DNA from: Nonomuraea deserti
Lineage (GTDB): Bacteria; Actinomycetota; Actinomycetes; Streptosporangiales; Streptosporangiaceae
Direction: 5' to 3'
NCBI RefSeq assembly: GCF_004348685.1
Contig: NZ_SMKO01000018.1
Span: forward strand, 1-64,000
DNA: 64,000 bases
Below the pieces are notes generated by a model, which did no database searches, was not told where the DNA came from, and saw nothing but the letters and a program-made list of their open reading frames with translations. Shown here piece by piece: positions 50,483-60,525 of the stretch. Position 1 is the stretch's first letter. Every line of letters starts with the position of its first letter. The position numbers and the translations under genes were made by a program.

Positions 50483-53400
50483 TTGTATTTGAAGACCCTC
50501 ACCCTGCGCGGCTTCAAGTCCTTCGCCTCTGCGACCGCCCTGCGGTTCGAGCCCGGCATCACCTGCGTCGTCGGCCCCAACGGCTCGGGCAAGTCCAACG
50601 TCGTCGACGCCCTGGCCTGGGTCATGGGCGAGCACAGCGCCAAGTCGCTGCGCGGCGGCAAGATGGAGGACGTCATCTTCGCCGGCACCTCCTCCAGGCC
50701 CCCGCTCGGGCGCGCCGAGGTGACGCTGACCATCGACAACAGCGACGGCGCGCTGCCGATCGACTACACCGAGGTCACGATCAGCCGGCTGATGTTCAGG
50801 TCGGGGCAGAGCGAATACGCGATCAACGGCGACACCTGCCGCCTGCTCGACATCCAGGAGCTGCTGTCCGACTCGGGCATCGGCCGCGAGATGCACGTCA
50901 TCGTCGGGCAGGGCCAGCTCGACGCCGTGCTGCACGCCGGGCCCGAGGATCGGCGGGCGTTCATCGAAGAGGCCGCCGGCGTGCTCAAACACCGCAAGCG
51001 CAAGGAAAAGGCGCTGCGCAAGCTCGACGCCATGCAGGCCAACCTGACCCGCGTGCAGGACCTCACCACCGAGCTGCGCCGCCAGCTCAAGCCGCTGGGC
51101 CGCCAGGCGGAGATCGCCCGCAAGGCCGCCGTCATCCAGGCCGACCTGCGTGACGCCAGGCTCCGGCTGCTGGCCGACGACGTCGGCACGCTGCGTGCCA
51201 CCCTGGAGCGCGAGGCCGCCGACGAGGCCGCGATCACGGCCAGGCGCCACCAGGTCGAGATCGAGCTGGCGGAAGGCCAGCAGCGCGAGGCCGCACTGGA
51301 GGCCGCCGAGGCGGAGGCGCAGCCCCGGCTGGCCGCCGCTCAGGAGACCTACTTCAGGCTCTCGTCCCTGCGCGAGCGCATCACCGGCCTGGAACAACTC
51401 GCCGCCGAACGCCACCGGCACGCGCTCGACGCCGCCGCCATCGAGCGCAGGGGCCGCGACCCGGAGGAGCTGGAGCGCGAGGCGGCCGGGGCCCGCGAGC
51501 AGGAGCTGATCCTCAGGGCCGAGCTCGAACACGCGCACGAGCTCCTGGAGGCGGCCGTCGAGCGGCGCTCCGAGTCCGAGGCCGAGCTCAACGCGGAGGA
51601 GCAGCGGCTCGCGATGGCCGCCAGGGCCGCCGCCGACCGCCGAGAAGGGCTGGCCAAGCTGCGCGGCCAGGTCGATTCCGTACGCAGCAGGGCCAGGGCC
51701 GCCGAGGAGGAGATCGGCAGGCTCCAGGCGGCGGTGGCCGACGCGACCGAGCGCGAGAGCCAGGCCACGGAAGACCTGGAGGCGCGGCGGCTGGAGGAGC
51801 CCGCCGCCGACCCCGCGCTGGCCGAGGAGCTGGCCACGGCGCAGGCCGTGGTCGAGGAGGCCGCGGCGGTCGCCGACGAGGCGCGGGCGGCGGCCGAGGA
51901 GGCCAAGTCCTGCCTCGACGCGCCGCGGGCCGCCCTGCAGGCCGCGAAGTCGGCCGTGGTCACGGCCCGCGCCGCCGACCAGGAGGCCCAGCGTTCGGTG
52001 GCCGCGCTGGCCGCGCGCAAGGAGGCGCTGGAGCTGGGGCTGGCCAAGGGCGACGGCGGCGCGGCCCTGCTGGACGCCGGCCTCGCCGGGGTGCTCGGCC
52101 CGCTGGCGGCCGCCATGCAGGTCACGCCGGGGGCGGAGCCGGCCGTGGCGGCCGTGCTCGGTCCCGTCGCCGAGGCGATCACCGTGAAAACCCTCGACAC
52201 CGCCGTCGAGGCCATCGACCTGCTCCGTGCCCAGGGCAAGGGCCAGGCCACGCTCCTCGTCGCCCGCGCCGCCGACCAGCTCCCACCGGCCCGGCCCGGC
52301 CTGGAGCCCGCAGCCGGCCCCGGAGCCCCGGAGGCGCCCGGTCAGGGATCCGGGGTGGCGGACGCGTCCGGCCAGGGGTCCGCGGGCGTGTCCGGGACGG
52401 CGGTCCTGTCCGGTCAGGGATCCGGGGTGGCGGGCGTGGCGGCGCGGCGGCGGGGGAGTGCTCCCGACGGCAGCCGCTGGGTGGCCGACCTCGTCACGGT
52501 GCCCGACCATCTCCGTCCGGCCCTCGACCACGTGCTGGCCGGCGTGGCGGTCGTCCACGATCTGGCGGCCGCGCGCGAGCTGGTCGAGCGCCATCCCGGC
52601 CTGCGGGCCGTCACCACGCACGGCGACCTGGTGGGCGCGTACGTCGCCGATGGCGGGTCCGACGGCGGCACCTCCGTGCTCCAGGTGCGCGCGGCCCTCG
52701 ACGAGGCGGTCAAGGACCTGGAGGAGGCCGAGGGCAGGGCGGAGGAGACCGCCCGCGCCCTCGACGAGGCGGTCGGCCAGGAGCAGGCGGCCCAGACGGC
52801 CCTGGAGGCCGCGCAGGCCCGCGTCAGCGAGGCCCAGACCGCCGTCACGACCGCCCAGGCCGGCGTGAGCGCCGCGCAGGGCACGCTCGACCAGGTCAGG
52901 AGCCGCCAGCGGGAGGCCGACCAGCGCAACGCCGCGGCCGCCAGGCAGCTGGCCCAGCTCGAGGCCGCCGCCGGCGCCGCCCGGGCCGAGGCCGAGCGCC
53001 TGGCCAGGAGCGTCACCAAGGCGGAAGAGGCCCGCGCGGAGGGCCTGGAAGAGCTGGCCGAGCTGGAGATCCGGCTGGCCGAGGCCGAATACGCCCAGGA
53101 GCTGGAGTCGGAGCCCACCACCGACGGCCGCGACGAGCTGGCGAGCGCCTGCGAGGCCGCCAGGCAGCGCGAGATGGACACCCGCCTGCAGGTGCGCACC
53201 GCTGAAGAGCGCGTCAAGGGCATCGAGGGCCGCGCCGACGGCCTGCTGCGCGCCGCCCAGCGCGAGCGCCAGGAACGCGCCCAGGCGGCCGCCCAGCGCG
53301 CCAGGCGCAGGCGGCAGGCCGCCGTGGCCGAGGCCGTCAGCAAGGGCGCCAGGCGGGTGCTCGAGGCGCTGGCGACCTCCATCCAGCTGGCCGCCGGGGA

Positions 53401-54322
53401 ACGCGACGAGGCCGACCTCACCAGGGTCGCGGTCGACGCCGAGCTCAAGCAGGTGCGCCTGCGCGTACGCGAGCTCGGCCAGGAGCTGGACAAGCTGGTC
53501 AACCGGGTGCACGGCAGCGAGGTGGCCCGCACCGAGCAGCGCCTGCGGCTGGAGCAGATGGAGCAGCGGGCGCTGGAGGAGTTCGGCGTCGAGGTCGAGT
53601 CGCTGATCTCCGAGTACGGCCCCGACGCCCCGGTGCCCGGTGACCCGCCCGTGCCGTACGTCCGCGAGGAGCAGGAGAGGCGCGCCAAGGCGGCCGAGCG
53701 GCAGATGAACCAGCTCGGCAAGGTCAACCCGCTGGCGCTGGAGGAGTTCGCGGCGCTGGAGGAGCGGCACGCGTTCCTGACCTCGCAGCTCGAAGACCTC
53801 AAGAAGACCAGGCGCGACCTGCTGACGGTGGTCAAGGAGGTCGACGACCGGGTGGAGCAGATGTTCGCCTCGGCGTACGACGACGTGGCCAGGGAGTTCG
53901 AGCAGATCTTCACCAGGGTCTTCCCTGGGGGCGAGGGCCGGCTGGTGCTCACCGAGCCGGCCGACATGCTGACCACCGGCATCGAGGTCGAGGCCAGGCC
54001 GCCGGGCAAGAAGGTCAAGCGGCTGTCGCTGCTGTCGGGCGGCGAGCGCTCGCTGACGGCGGTGGCGTTCCTGATCTCCATCTTCAAGGCGCGGCCGTCG
54101 CCGTTCTACGTGATGGACGAGGTCGAGGCCGCGCTCGACGACACCAACACGCAGCGCCTGCTGACGTTGTTCGAGGAGTTGCGGCAGAGCTCGCAGCTCA
54201 TCGTGATTACCCACAACAAGCGTACGATGGAGATCGCCGACGCCCTCTACGGCGTGTCGATGCGCGGCGACGGCGTGACACAGGTGGTCAGCCAGCGACT
54301 GAGAGAGCGCGAGTCGGCCTGA
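50483..54322 (+). CDS. smc: Chromosome segregation protein SMC
   Basis: 1279 residues from TTG 50483 (preceded by GGAGAAGGGGG), giving the family start LYLKTLTLRGFKSFA. It compacts and segregates the chromosome with ScpAB. Walker A GPNGSGKSN (31-39), two long Ala/Glu/Arg-rich coiled coils, a hinge at about 510-700, ABC signature LSGGERS and Walker B FYVMDEVEAALDD near the end. It is about 90 residues longer than usual SMC, largely from a Gly/Ser/Ala/Pro insertion (about 602-664) inside the hinge region, with an exact 22-bp DNA repeat. Confidence 0.95.
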   Translation: MYLKTLTLRGFKSFASATALRFEPGITCVVGPNGSGKSNVVDALAWVMGEHSAKSLRGGKMEDVIFAGTSSRPPLGRAEVTLTIDNSDGALPIDYTEVTISRLMFRSGQSEYAINGDTCRLLDIQELLSDSGIGREMHVIVGQGQLDAVLHAGPEDRRAFIEEAAGVLKHRKRKEKALRKLDAMQANLTRVQDLTTELRRQLKPLGRQAEIARKAAVIQADLRDARLRLLADDVGTLRATLEREAADEAAITARRHQVEIELAEGQQREAALEAAEAEAQPRLAAAQETYFRLSSLRERITGLEQLAAERHRHALDAAAIERRGRDPEELEREAAGAREQELILRAELEHAHELLEAAVERRSESEAELNAEEQRLAMAARAAADRREGLAKLRGQVDSVRSRARAAEEEIGRLQAAVADATERESQATEDLEARRLEEPAADPALAEELATAQAVVEEAAAVADEARAAAEEAKSCLDAPRAALQAAKSAVVTARAADQEAQRSVAALAARKEALELGLAKGDGGAALLDAGLAGVLGPLAAAMQVTPGAEPAVAAVLGPVAEAITVKTLDTAVEAIDLLRAQGKGQATLLVARAADQLPPARPGLEPAAGPGAPEAPGQGSGVADASGQGSAGVSGTAVLSGQGSGVAGVAARRRGSAPDGSRWVADLVTVPDHLRPALDHVLAGVAVVHDLAAARELVERHPGLRAVTTHGDLVGAYVADGGSDGGTSVLQVRAALDEAVKDLEEAEGRAEETARALDEAVGQEQAAQTALEAAQARVSEAQTAVTTAQAGVSAAQGTLDQVRSRQREADQRNAAAARQLAQLEAAAGAARAEAERLARSVTKAEEARAEGLEELAELEIRLAEAEYAQELESEPTTDGRDELASACEAARQREMDTRLQVRTAEERVKGIEGRADGLLRAAQRERQERAQAAAQRARRRRQAAVAEAVSKGARRVLEALATSIQLAAGERDEADLTRVAVDAELKQVRLRVRELGQELDKLVNRVHGSEVARTEQRLRLEQMEQRALEEFGVEVESLISEYGPDAPVPGDPPVPYVREEQERRAKAAERQMNQLGKVNPLALEEFAALEERHAFLTSQLEDLKKTRRDLLTVVKEVDDRVEQMFASAYDDVAREFEQIFTRVFPGGEGRLVLTEPADMLTTGIEVEARPPGKKVKRLSLLSGGERSLTAVAFLISIFKARPSPFYVMDEVEAALDDTNTQRLLTLFEELRQSSQLIVITHNKRTMEIADALYGVSMRGDGVTQVVSQRLRERESA
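52340..52433 (+). repeat. Direct repeats coding the SMC hinge insertion
   Basis: The same 22 bases occur at 52340-52361 and 52412-52433 (GGTCAGGGATCCGGGGTGGC...), with a diverged third copy between (around 52371). They encode GQGSGVA-type units. Confidence 0.88.
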
Positions 54323-54374
54323 TGGGCGTGGCCTTGGGCATGACCATGGCGGTCGATCTGGAAAACTGACATCT

Positions 54375-55547
54375 GTGGATGGTTACCTCGGCGTCATCGT
54401 GATCGTGGCCGTCGTCGCCCTGCTGGCGGCCGGCGGTCTTTTCCTGCTCTTCCGGCCTGGCCGGAAAGCGCCTCCGCCGGTCAAGCCGCCCGAGGCTCCC
54501 GTGCTTCCCGAGGAGAAGCGGCCCGCGGGCACGGGCGAGGAGGGCGAGGGCGCGACCACCACGCTGCCGCCGCCGGCCAAGCCGGCCGAGCCCGTCGTGG
54601 TGGAGCCCGAGGTCGAGGTGCCGCCGCCGTCCGCGGGCCGGATGGTGCGGCTGCGCTCGCGGCTGGCGCGCTCGCAGAGCGCCCTCGGCCGCGGGCTGCT
54701 GGAGCTGCTCTCCCGCGACCGGCTCGACGACGAGGTGTGGGACGAGATCGAGGAGAGCCTGATCACGGCCGACGTGGGCGTCGCGCCGACCCAGATCATG
54801 GTCGAGGAGCTGCGCACCAAGGTCAAGGTGCTGGGCAGCCGCACGCCCGCGGAGGTGCGCGGCCTGCTGCGCGAGCAGTTGCTCGGGCAGGTCGACCCCG
54901 ATCTCGACCGCACGTTGCACGTGCGCAAACACGGCGAACGGCCCGCGGTGGTGCTCGTCGTGGGCGTCAACGGCACCGGCAAGACCACCACCACGGGCAA
55001 GCTCGCGCGTTCCCTCGTCGGCGACGGCAAGAAGGTCGTGCTCGGCGCGGCCGACACCTTCCGCGCGGCCGCCGCCGACCAGCTCCAGACCTGGGGAGAG
55101 CGGGTCGGCGCCGACACGGTGCGCGGTCCCGAGGGTGGCGACCCGGCCTCCGTGGCCTTCGACGCTGTCGCCAGGGGCATGGAGGAGAAGGTCGACGTCG
55201 TCATCGTCGACACCGCCGGCCGCCTGCACACCAAGACCGGCCTCATGGACGAGCTGGGCAAGGTCAAGCGGGTCATCGAGAAGAAGGCCACGGTCGACGA
55301 GGTGCTGCTCGTCCTCGACGCCACCACCGGCCAGAACGGCATGCGCCAGGCCCAGGTGTTCGCCGAGGTGGTCAACATCACCGGCATCGCGCTGACCAAG
55401 CTCGACGGCACCGCCAAGGGCGGCATCGTGATCTCGGTGCAGCGGGAGCTGGGGGTGCCGGTCAAGCTCGTGGGGCTGGGCGAGGGGCCCGACGATCTGG
55501 CGCCGTTCGACCCCGAGGTCTTCGTGGACGCGATACTCGGCGACTGA
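54375..55547 (+). CDS. ftsY: Signal recognition particle receptor FtsY
   Basis: 390 residues from GTG 54375. Receives SRP-ribosome complexes at the membrane. An N-terminal membrane helix (about 3-24, YLGVIVIVAVVALLAAGGLF) as in actinobacteria, a Pro/Glu-rich linker, the N domain from about 85, and the SRP GTPase with GVNGTGKTTTTGKLA (197-211), DTFRAAA, DTAGRLHTK, TKLDGTAKGG. It starts 52 bases after smc, the conserved smc-ftsY pair. ffh is not within this window. Confidence 0.96.
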   Translation: MDGYLGVIVIVAVVALLAAGGLFLLFRPGRKAPPPVKPPEAPVLPEEKRPAGTGEEGEGATTTLPPPAKPAEPVVVEPEVEVPPPSAGRMVRLRSRLARSQSALGRGLLELLSRDRLDDEVWDEIEESLITADVGVAPTQIMVEELRTKVKVLGSRTPAEVRGLLREQLLGQVDPDLDRTLHVRKHGERPAVVLVVGVNGTGKTTTTGKLARSLVGDGKKVVLGAADTFRAAAADQLQTWGERVGADTVRGPEGGDPASVAFDAVARGMEEKVDVVIVDTAGRLHTKTGLMDELGKVKRVIEKKATVDEVLLVLDATTGQNGMRQAQVFAEVVNITGIALTKLDGTAKGGIVISVQRELGVPVKLVGLGEGPDDLAPFDPEVFVDAILGD

Positions 55548-55686
55548 GGACAATTTCCGGCATGGCCGTAATTGGTCCTGAAATACCCCTTACCAGATAA
55601 GCATTGATCGATGTCTTTTCTGTGTGCTGACATGTACCGGTCATCAACCTGAGTGCTCGGTTCCATTCAACGACGAAGGGGCATCC
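55548..55686 (+). promoter_or_regulatory. AT-richer upstream region of the peptide gene
   Basis: This 139-base stretch has a visibly lower GC content than its surroundings. TTGGTC (about 55574) and AGATAA 17 bases later are a weak promoter candidate. GAAGGGG lies just before the ATG at 55687. Confidence 0.4.
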
Positions 55687-55761
55687 ATGAAGAAGATCGT
55701 TGTTCACCGGCCAGGAACTGTGAAGCCGACCGCCGCGGCAGCGCCGAGGCACGGCACCTGA
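55687..55761 (+). CDS. 24-residue basic peptide, possible precursor or signal peptide gene
   Basis: The frame starts MKKIVVHRPGTVKPT, continues with four alanines and ends PRHGT. It has a strong ribosome binding site (GAAGGGG, 6 bases away). It has no Cys and no hydrophobic export signal, but six basic residues and three Thr. A perfect 10-bp hairpin follows at 55769, then the TPR gene. Short K-I-V-V-R/H...G-T-V-K/R peptides near regulatory TPR proteins made me suspect a ribosomally made modified peptide, but no modification enzyme is seen. Unrecognised; function not assigned. Confidence 0.5.
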   Translation: MKKIVVHRPGTVKPTAAAAPRHGT

Positions 55762-55768
55762 CGCACCA

Positions 55769-55796
55769 GGCCGGCGCCTGATCGCGGGCGCCGGCC
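55769..55796 (+). promoter_or_regulatory. Hairpin between peptide gene and TPR gene
   Basis: GGCCGGCGCC (55769-55778) and GGCGCCGGCC (55787-55796) form a perfect 10-bp stem. With no T run, it may be an attenuator or mRNA-stability element between the peptide and the TPR gene, rather than a full terminator. Confidence 0.6.
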
Positions 55797-55823
55797 CTCG
55801 CCTGACCACGGAAATGGGGTCGT

Positions 55824-57500
55824 GTGGACACGATCATGCTGGACGCGGACCGCCGGATCGGCGGCCCCTACACCTTCGCCGCCGCGCTGCTCGGCCATCT
55901 CGTCCCGGCCGCCCTGGCACGGCATCCCGAGCTGGTCGCCGCGCATGACGTCGAGATCCGGACGGCCGGGCCGAAACTCCGCGACGTCGTCCCGGCGCGC
56001 AGGCGCTCACTGGCCGACGACCTCCCCCGCGCACAGCGCATCCTCATCCCCGCCGCCCGGCGCAGCCTCAGGATCGCCAACGGGCTGGCCGAGTTCGTCC
56101 GTGACCACCTCGACCGCGCGGGCCCTCTCGCCGTGACCGTGACGAACCTCGACGCCGCCGACCCCACCGACACCGAGCTCGTCGCCGTGCTGCGGCGCCG
56201 GCTCGACCCCCGCCTGCTGCGGATCGACGAGGGCCCGCAGGCACCGTCGGCCGGGGCGTTGCCGGCCGACTTCGACCGCTACCGCGACGAGGGTTTTCAC
56301 CACGCGATGGCAGAGTCGGGCCTGGAGGCGCTGCGCGGCATGGCGTACGACGCCGACCCGCCGCGCCGGCGGCAGCTCCTGCAGCGCGTAGCCGCCTCGC
56401 TGGAGGCCATCGAGCGCGAGGACGAGGCCCGCGAGCTCTACGACCGCGCCAGGCGCGAGAGCACCGACCCCAGACACCGCGCCACCATCGCCTACGCCAC
56501 CGCCATGATCCTCGTACGCCACCACGACCCCGCGCGGCGCGACCCCGAGCAGGCGCTGGCCTGGATCAACGAGGCGATCACGATCACGTCGCTGCTGCCC
56601 GACCCACGGGAGCGGGCCTTCCACCTCGGCTTCGACCTCAACGGCAAGGCCCTGGTCGAGGTCCGCAGGGGCCGGCCCGCCGCCGCGATGGAGCTGGTGC
56701 AGCAGGCCATCGACCTGGCCGAGGCAGACCTGCCGGCCGAGCATCCGATCCACAAGCTCGTGCTCCACGCCAACAGGGGCCAGCTCCTGGCCATGACGGG
56801 CCGGGCGGAGGAGGCGCTGGCCGACTACACGCGGGCGGTCGAGGCCGACCCCGGCTATCCCGACTACTACCTCGACCGGGGCAACCTGCTGCACAAGCTG
56901 GGCCGCGACGACGAGGCGCTGGCCGACTACGAGACCGTCATGCGGCTCAGCCCGCCCTTTCCCGAGGCGTACTACAACCGGTCCGAGCTGCGTTACGCGG
57001 CGGGCGACCTCGCGGGCGCCCGCGCCGACCTGGATCACACGCTGGAGCTGGACCCCGAGTTCGCGCCCGCGTACGTGAACAGGTCCGGGCTGAGCGCGGC
57101 GGCCGGCGCGTACGCCGAGGCCCGGCGGGACGTCGAGCGGGGGCTGCGGCTCGCGCCGCGCGACCCGCACCTGCTGTGCGTGCTCGGCCAGGTCGAGCTG
57201 GCCGAGGCGCGCCACCCGGCGGCGCGCGCCGCCTTCGACCGGGCCCTGGAGCTCGACCCCGATCTGGTCGCGGCCTGGGCGGGGCGGGCCGAGCTGGCCT
57301 TCGAGCTCGGCGACCACGGCGCGGCCCTGGCCGACCTGACGAGCGCCCTCAAACGCGAGGAGACGGCCGAGCTGCTGTTCAACAGGTCGGTGGTGCACCG
57401 GGCCTCGGGACACCCGGACCAAGCCCGCGACGACCTGCTCAGGGCCGCGGTCCTGGCACCCGGCGACGGCGACATCAGGCAGGCTCTCACCGAGGTATGA
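55824..57500 (+). CDS. TPR protein with conserved N-terminal domain
   Basis: 558 residues from GTG 55824. Residues about 1-130 form a distinct domain (RRIGGPYTFAAALLGHLVP, HDVEIRTAGPKLRDVVP, RRSLRIANGLAEFVRDHL) that I associate with actinomycete regulatory TPR proteins but cannot name. From about 170 onward come at least ten tetratricopeptide repeats (for example NRGQLLAMTGRAEEALADY, DRGNLLHKLGRDDEALADY), a protein- or peptide-binding solenoid. No ATPase or HTH motif, no membrane segment. The MFS gene starts 4 bases after its stop, so they are cotranscribed; the 24-residue peptide gene lies just upstream. Confidence 0.82.
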   Translation: MDTIMLDADRRIGGPYTFAAALLGHLVPAALARHPELVAAHDVEIRTAGPKLRDVVPARRRSLADDLPRAQRILIPAARRSLRIANGLAEFVRDHLDRAGPLAVTVTNLDAADPTDTELVAVLRRRLDPRLLRIDEGPQAPSAGALPADFDRYRDEGFHHAMAESGLEALRGMAYDADPPRRRQLLQRVAASLEAIEREDEARELYDRARRESTDPRHRATIAYATAMILVRHHDPARRDPEQALAWINEAITITSLLPDPRERAFHLGFDLNGKALVEVRRGRPAAAMELVQQAIDLAEADLPAEHPIHKLVLHANRGQLLAMTGRAEEALADYTRAVEADPGYPDYYLDRGNLLHKLGRDDEALADYETVMRLSPPFPEAYYNRSELRYAAGDLAGARADLDHTLELDPEFAPAYVNRSGLSAAAGAYAEARRDVERGLRLAPRDPHLLCVLGQVELAEARHPAARAAFDRALELDPDLVAAWAGRAELAFELGDHGAALADLTSALKREETAELLFNRSVVHRASGHPDQARDDLLRAAVLAPGDGDIRQALTEV

Positions 57501-57504
57501 GCCG

Positions 57505-58761
57505 ATGGGACGGCGCTACTGGCTGCTGCTCAGCGCGTTCCTCGCCTCCTCGCTCGGCACCTGGATCTACCGGCTGGCCCTGCCGCTCCTGGTCTACGAC
57601 CTGACCGGCTCCGCGTTCGGCACCGGGCTCGTGTACGCCATGGAATACCTGCCGTACGTCGCGCTCGGCATGCTCGGCGGGGTGCTCGCGGACCGGGTCG
57701 ACCGGCGGCGCGTGCTCGTGCTCGGCGACCTGATCTCCGGTGCGGTCACCGTGCTGCTCGCGGTCATCGTGACGGCCGGCGTGCGGCAGCTCTGGGCGAT
57801 CTACGCGGTGGCGTTCCTGCTGGCCTGCGTCGATCCCCTCTACCAGCCCGCGTTCCGCTCGATGGTGCCCTCGCTGGTCCCGGTGGAGCGGCTGCCGCAG
57901 GCGAACGCGCGGCTCCACATGGGCGAGCACGCGGTGAACATGGTCGGCCCCGTGGTCGGCGGCGCGCTCGTCGTGGGCCTCGGCCACCAGGCCGCGATCT
58001 ACGTGGACGCGGGCACGTTCGTGCTGTCGGCCCTGCTGATCTGGCCTGTCAGGGCGGCGCGGGGCGCGCTGACGAGACGCGGCCGGTCCATGCTCGCGGA
58101 CATCCGGGAGGGCCTCAGCTTCCTCTTACGCGGCGACAAGGTGGTGCTCACCACCGCGCTCGCGACCGCGGCGTGCAACTTCGGGGTCTGGCTGCTGCTG
58201 GCCGGGCTCGTCTACTATCTCAGCTCGTACCACGGGTTCACGCCGGGGGAGATCGGCGTCGTCTACGCCTTCCAGGGGGCGGGCGCGGTGCTCGGGGCGG
58301 TGCTCGGCAGCCGGTTGCTGCGCAGGTATCCGCCGGGTCGGGTGATCTGCTGGGCCGTGGCCGCGGGCGGCCTGTCGATGCTGGCCATGATCGTGGCGCG
58401 CGGCCCCGTGCCGATCGGGCTCGCCTGGCTGGGGCAGTTCGCCGCGGCGGGGACGTCGATCGTGGCCGTCGCGACCGTGCGCCAGCTGCTCGTCCCCGAC
58501 CATCTGCTCGGACGGGTGCTCGGCACGGCCAGGATGATCGCCTTCCTGTCCATCCCGCTCGCGTCGCTGGCCACGGGCGTGTTCGAGTCGGAGACGCGCA
58601 ACGCGTACGCGCTGATGGTCGCCGCGGGGGTGGGCTGGCTGGCCATCGCCGCCGTCGTGTCGCACACGCCGCTGGGCCGGCTCAGGCTTCCCGCTCTGCG
58701 GGACGGGAGCGCGGGCCGATCGGCACCACCAGGGGAGTCCCGGCCACCGGATCCTCGATGA
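57505..58761 (+). CDS. MFS exporter linked to the TPR gene
   Basis: 418 residues, about 12 membrane helices, MFS_3 type (motif A region [16 protein letters not shown]). The ATG at 57505 is 4 bases after the TPR stop. The tail (after about 385) is Arg/Pro/Gly-rich and cytoplasmic. Its 3' end overlaps the convergent ABC ATPase by 80 bases. The substrate is unknown; the context suggests export of whatever the peptide/TPR module makes or senses, but an independent efflux role is equally possible. Confidence 0.86.
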   Translation: MGRRYWLLLSAFLASSLGTWIYRLALPLLVYDLTGSAFGTGLVYAMEYLPYVALGMLGGVLADRVDRRRVLVLGDLISGAVTVLLAVIVTAGVRQLWAIYAVAFLLACVDPLYQPAFRSMVPSLVPVERLPQANARLHMGEHAVNMVGPVVGGALVVGLGHQAAIYVDAGTFVLSALLIWPVRAARGALTRRGRSMLADIREGLSFLLRGDKVVLTTALATAACNFGVWLLLAGLVYYLSSYHGFTPGEIGVVYAFQGAGAVLGAVLGSRLLRRYPPGRVICWAVAAGGLSMLAMIVARGPVPIGLAWLGQFAAAGTSIVAVATVRQLLVPDHLLGRVLGTARMIAFLSIPLASLATGVFESETRNAYALMVAAGVGWLAIAAVVSHTPLGRLRLPALRDGSAGRSAPPGESRPPDPR

Positions 58762-59485
58762 CCTTGGCGTCCAGCTCGAACACCTCGCGCAGCAGCTCCT
58801 CGGTCAGCACCTCGTGCGGGGTGCCCGAGGAAATCACCTGCCCGGCGCGCATGGCCACCAGCCGGTCGGCGTAGCGGGCGGCCAGGTTGAGGTCGTGGAG
58901 GACCATGACGACCGTGCGGCCGGCCCGCTGGTGCAGGTGGCGTACGAGCTCCAGCACCTCCACCTGGTGGGCGAGATCGAGGAAGGTCGTGGGCTCGTCG
59001 AGCAGCAGCAGGTCGGTGCCCTGGGCCAGGGCCATGGAGATCCACGCCCGCTGCCGCTGCCCGCCCGACAGCTCGTCCAGCGGCCGTTCCGCCAGGTCGG
59101 CCAGGCCCGTCATGTCCAGCGCCGCGGTGACCGCGCCCTCGTCGTCGGAGGACCACTGCCGGTACCACGTCTGGTGCGGATGCCGGCCCCTGGCCACCAG
59201 GTCGGCCACGGTCAGCCCTTCGGGGGCGACGGGCGCCTGGGGGAGCATGCCGAGGATCTTGGCGACCTCGCGGGTGGGGATCTTGTCGATGCGCTTGCCG
59301 TCGAGCAGTACCTCGCCGCCCTGCGGCTTGAGCAGGCGGCCGAGCGCGCGCAGCAGGGTGGACTTGCCGCAGCCGTTCGGGCCGATGATGGTGGTCACGG
59401 TGCCCGCCTCGATGCCGAGGTCGAGCCCGTCGACGACGACGCGCTCGCCGTACCCGAGCCTGAGGTCGGCGGCCTGCAGTCTCAC
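58682..59485 (-). CDS. Siderophore ABC transporter ATP-binding protein (FepC-like)
   Basis: 267 residues from GTG 59485, whose GTGA overlaps the permease stop. Powers ferric-siderophore import. Walker [10 protein letters not shown] (35-43), signature [10 protein letters not shown], Walker [14 protein letters not shown], switch His in [13 protein letters not shown]: all typical of the FepC/FhuC group. It is the third gene of a permease-permease-ATPase operon controlled by the iron box at 61603. Confidence 0.94.
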   Translation of the reverse strand: MRLQAADLRLGYGERVVVDGLDLGIEAGTVTTIIGPNGCGKSTLLRALGRLLKPQGGEVLLDGKRIDKIPTREVAKILGMLPQAPVAPEGLTVADLVARGRHPHQTWYRQWSSDDEGAVTAALDMTGLADLAERPLDELSGGQRQRAWISMALAQGTDLLLLDEPTTFLDLAHQVEVLELVRHLHQRAGRTVVMVLHDLNLAARYADRLVAMRAGQVISSGTPHEVLTEELLREVFELDAKVIEDPVAGTPLVVPIGPRSRPAEREA

Positions 59486-60525
59486 TTGCGTGACCTCCAG
59501 ATCAGATGGATCAGGTAGGGGGCGCCCAGCACGGCGGTGACGATGCCGACGGGCAGCTCGAGCGGGGAGAACGCGGTGCGCGCGATCAGGTCGGCGCCCG
59601 TGGTGAGCACGCCGCCGATGACCGCCGAGCACACCAGGGGCGGCCGGCCTGACCGGACCAGCCTGAGCGCGATCTGTGGCGAGGCGAGGGCCACGAACGC
59701 GATCGGGCCGGCGGAGGCGGTGGCCACGGCGGCCAGCAGCACGGCGGCCAGGATCAGCAGGGCGCGGGCCGGATTCATGCGGACGCCGAGGGCGGTGACC
59801 GTGTCGTCGCCGAAGCGCAGGGCGTCGAGCGAGCGGGTGCCGAGCAGGGTCAGCGGCACCAGCACGGCCAGGGCCAGCGCCGTGGGTGTCACGTGCTCCC
59901 AGCCCCGGCCGTTGAGCGAGCCGCTGATCCAGATCATGGCGCGGCTGGTGTCGTTGACGTCGCCGACCGTGAGGAGCCAGAACTTGACGTTGGTGAACAC
60001 GGCGGCCACGCCGATGCCGACCAGCACCAGGCGGTAGCCGTCCAGGCCGCGCCGCCATGCCAGCCCGTAGACGACGGCGGCGCCGAGCAGGCCGCCGAGC
60101 AGGGCGAGCGCGGGGATGCCGAGGGTGGACAGCAGGCCGCTCACGCCGCCGTAGACGCTGCCGCTGGCCACCACGCCGGCCACGACCGTGACGGAGGCGC
60201 CGGTGGTGACGCCGAGGATCTCGGGGCTGGCCAGGGGGTTGCGGGCGATGGACTGGATGATCGCCCCGGACAGCGCGAGCGCCGCGCCGACGAGGGCGCC
60301 GGTGAGCGCGCGGGGCAGGCGCAGCTCCATGATGACGAAGTGGCCCGGGTCGTTGACGTCGAACGTGCCGGCGACCACGCCGGCGATGCTCATCTCGATG
60401 TCGCCGATGCGCATGTTCAGGGCCATGAGCAGGGCGAGCAGGACCAGCCCCGTCAGGGTGAGCACGACGGCGCGCGGGCGTACCTGCCAGGACAGGCCGG
60501 CGACGCGCAGGGGGAGAGTGGTCAC
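59482..60525 (-). CDS. FecCD-family siderophore permease, second subunit
   Basis: 347 residues from GTG 60525, overlapping the stop of the first permease by GTGA. About ten membrane helices; the FecCD signature region [26 protein letters not shown] is near the N-terminal third and [17 protein letters not shown] follows. Pairs with the next-listed permease to form the heterodimeric channel. A longer upstream frame overlaps the first permease and is not used. Confidence 0.93.
   Translation of the reverse strand: MTTLPLRVAGLSWQVRPRAVVLTLTGLVLLALLMALNMRIGDIEMSIAGVVAGTFDVNDPGHFVIMELRLPRALTGALVGAALALSGAIIQSIARNPLASPEILGVTTGASVTVVAGVVASGSVYGGVSGLLSTLGIPALALLGGLLGAAVVYGLAWRRGLDGYRLVLVGIGVAAVFTNVKFWLLTVGDVNDTSRAMIWISGSLNGRGWEHVTPTALALAVLVPLTLLGTRSLDALRFGDDTVTALGVRMNPARALLILAAVLLAAVATASAGPIAFVALASPQIALRLVRSGRPPLVCSAVIGGVLTTGADLIARTAFSPLELPVGIVTAVLGAPYLIHLIWRSRK

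Noticed and set aside
50462-54214. A 1250-codon frame antisense to smc
   Set aside because: It lacks any family motif and mirrors the alanine/glutamate-rich coiled-coil codons of smc; typical high-GC shadow.
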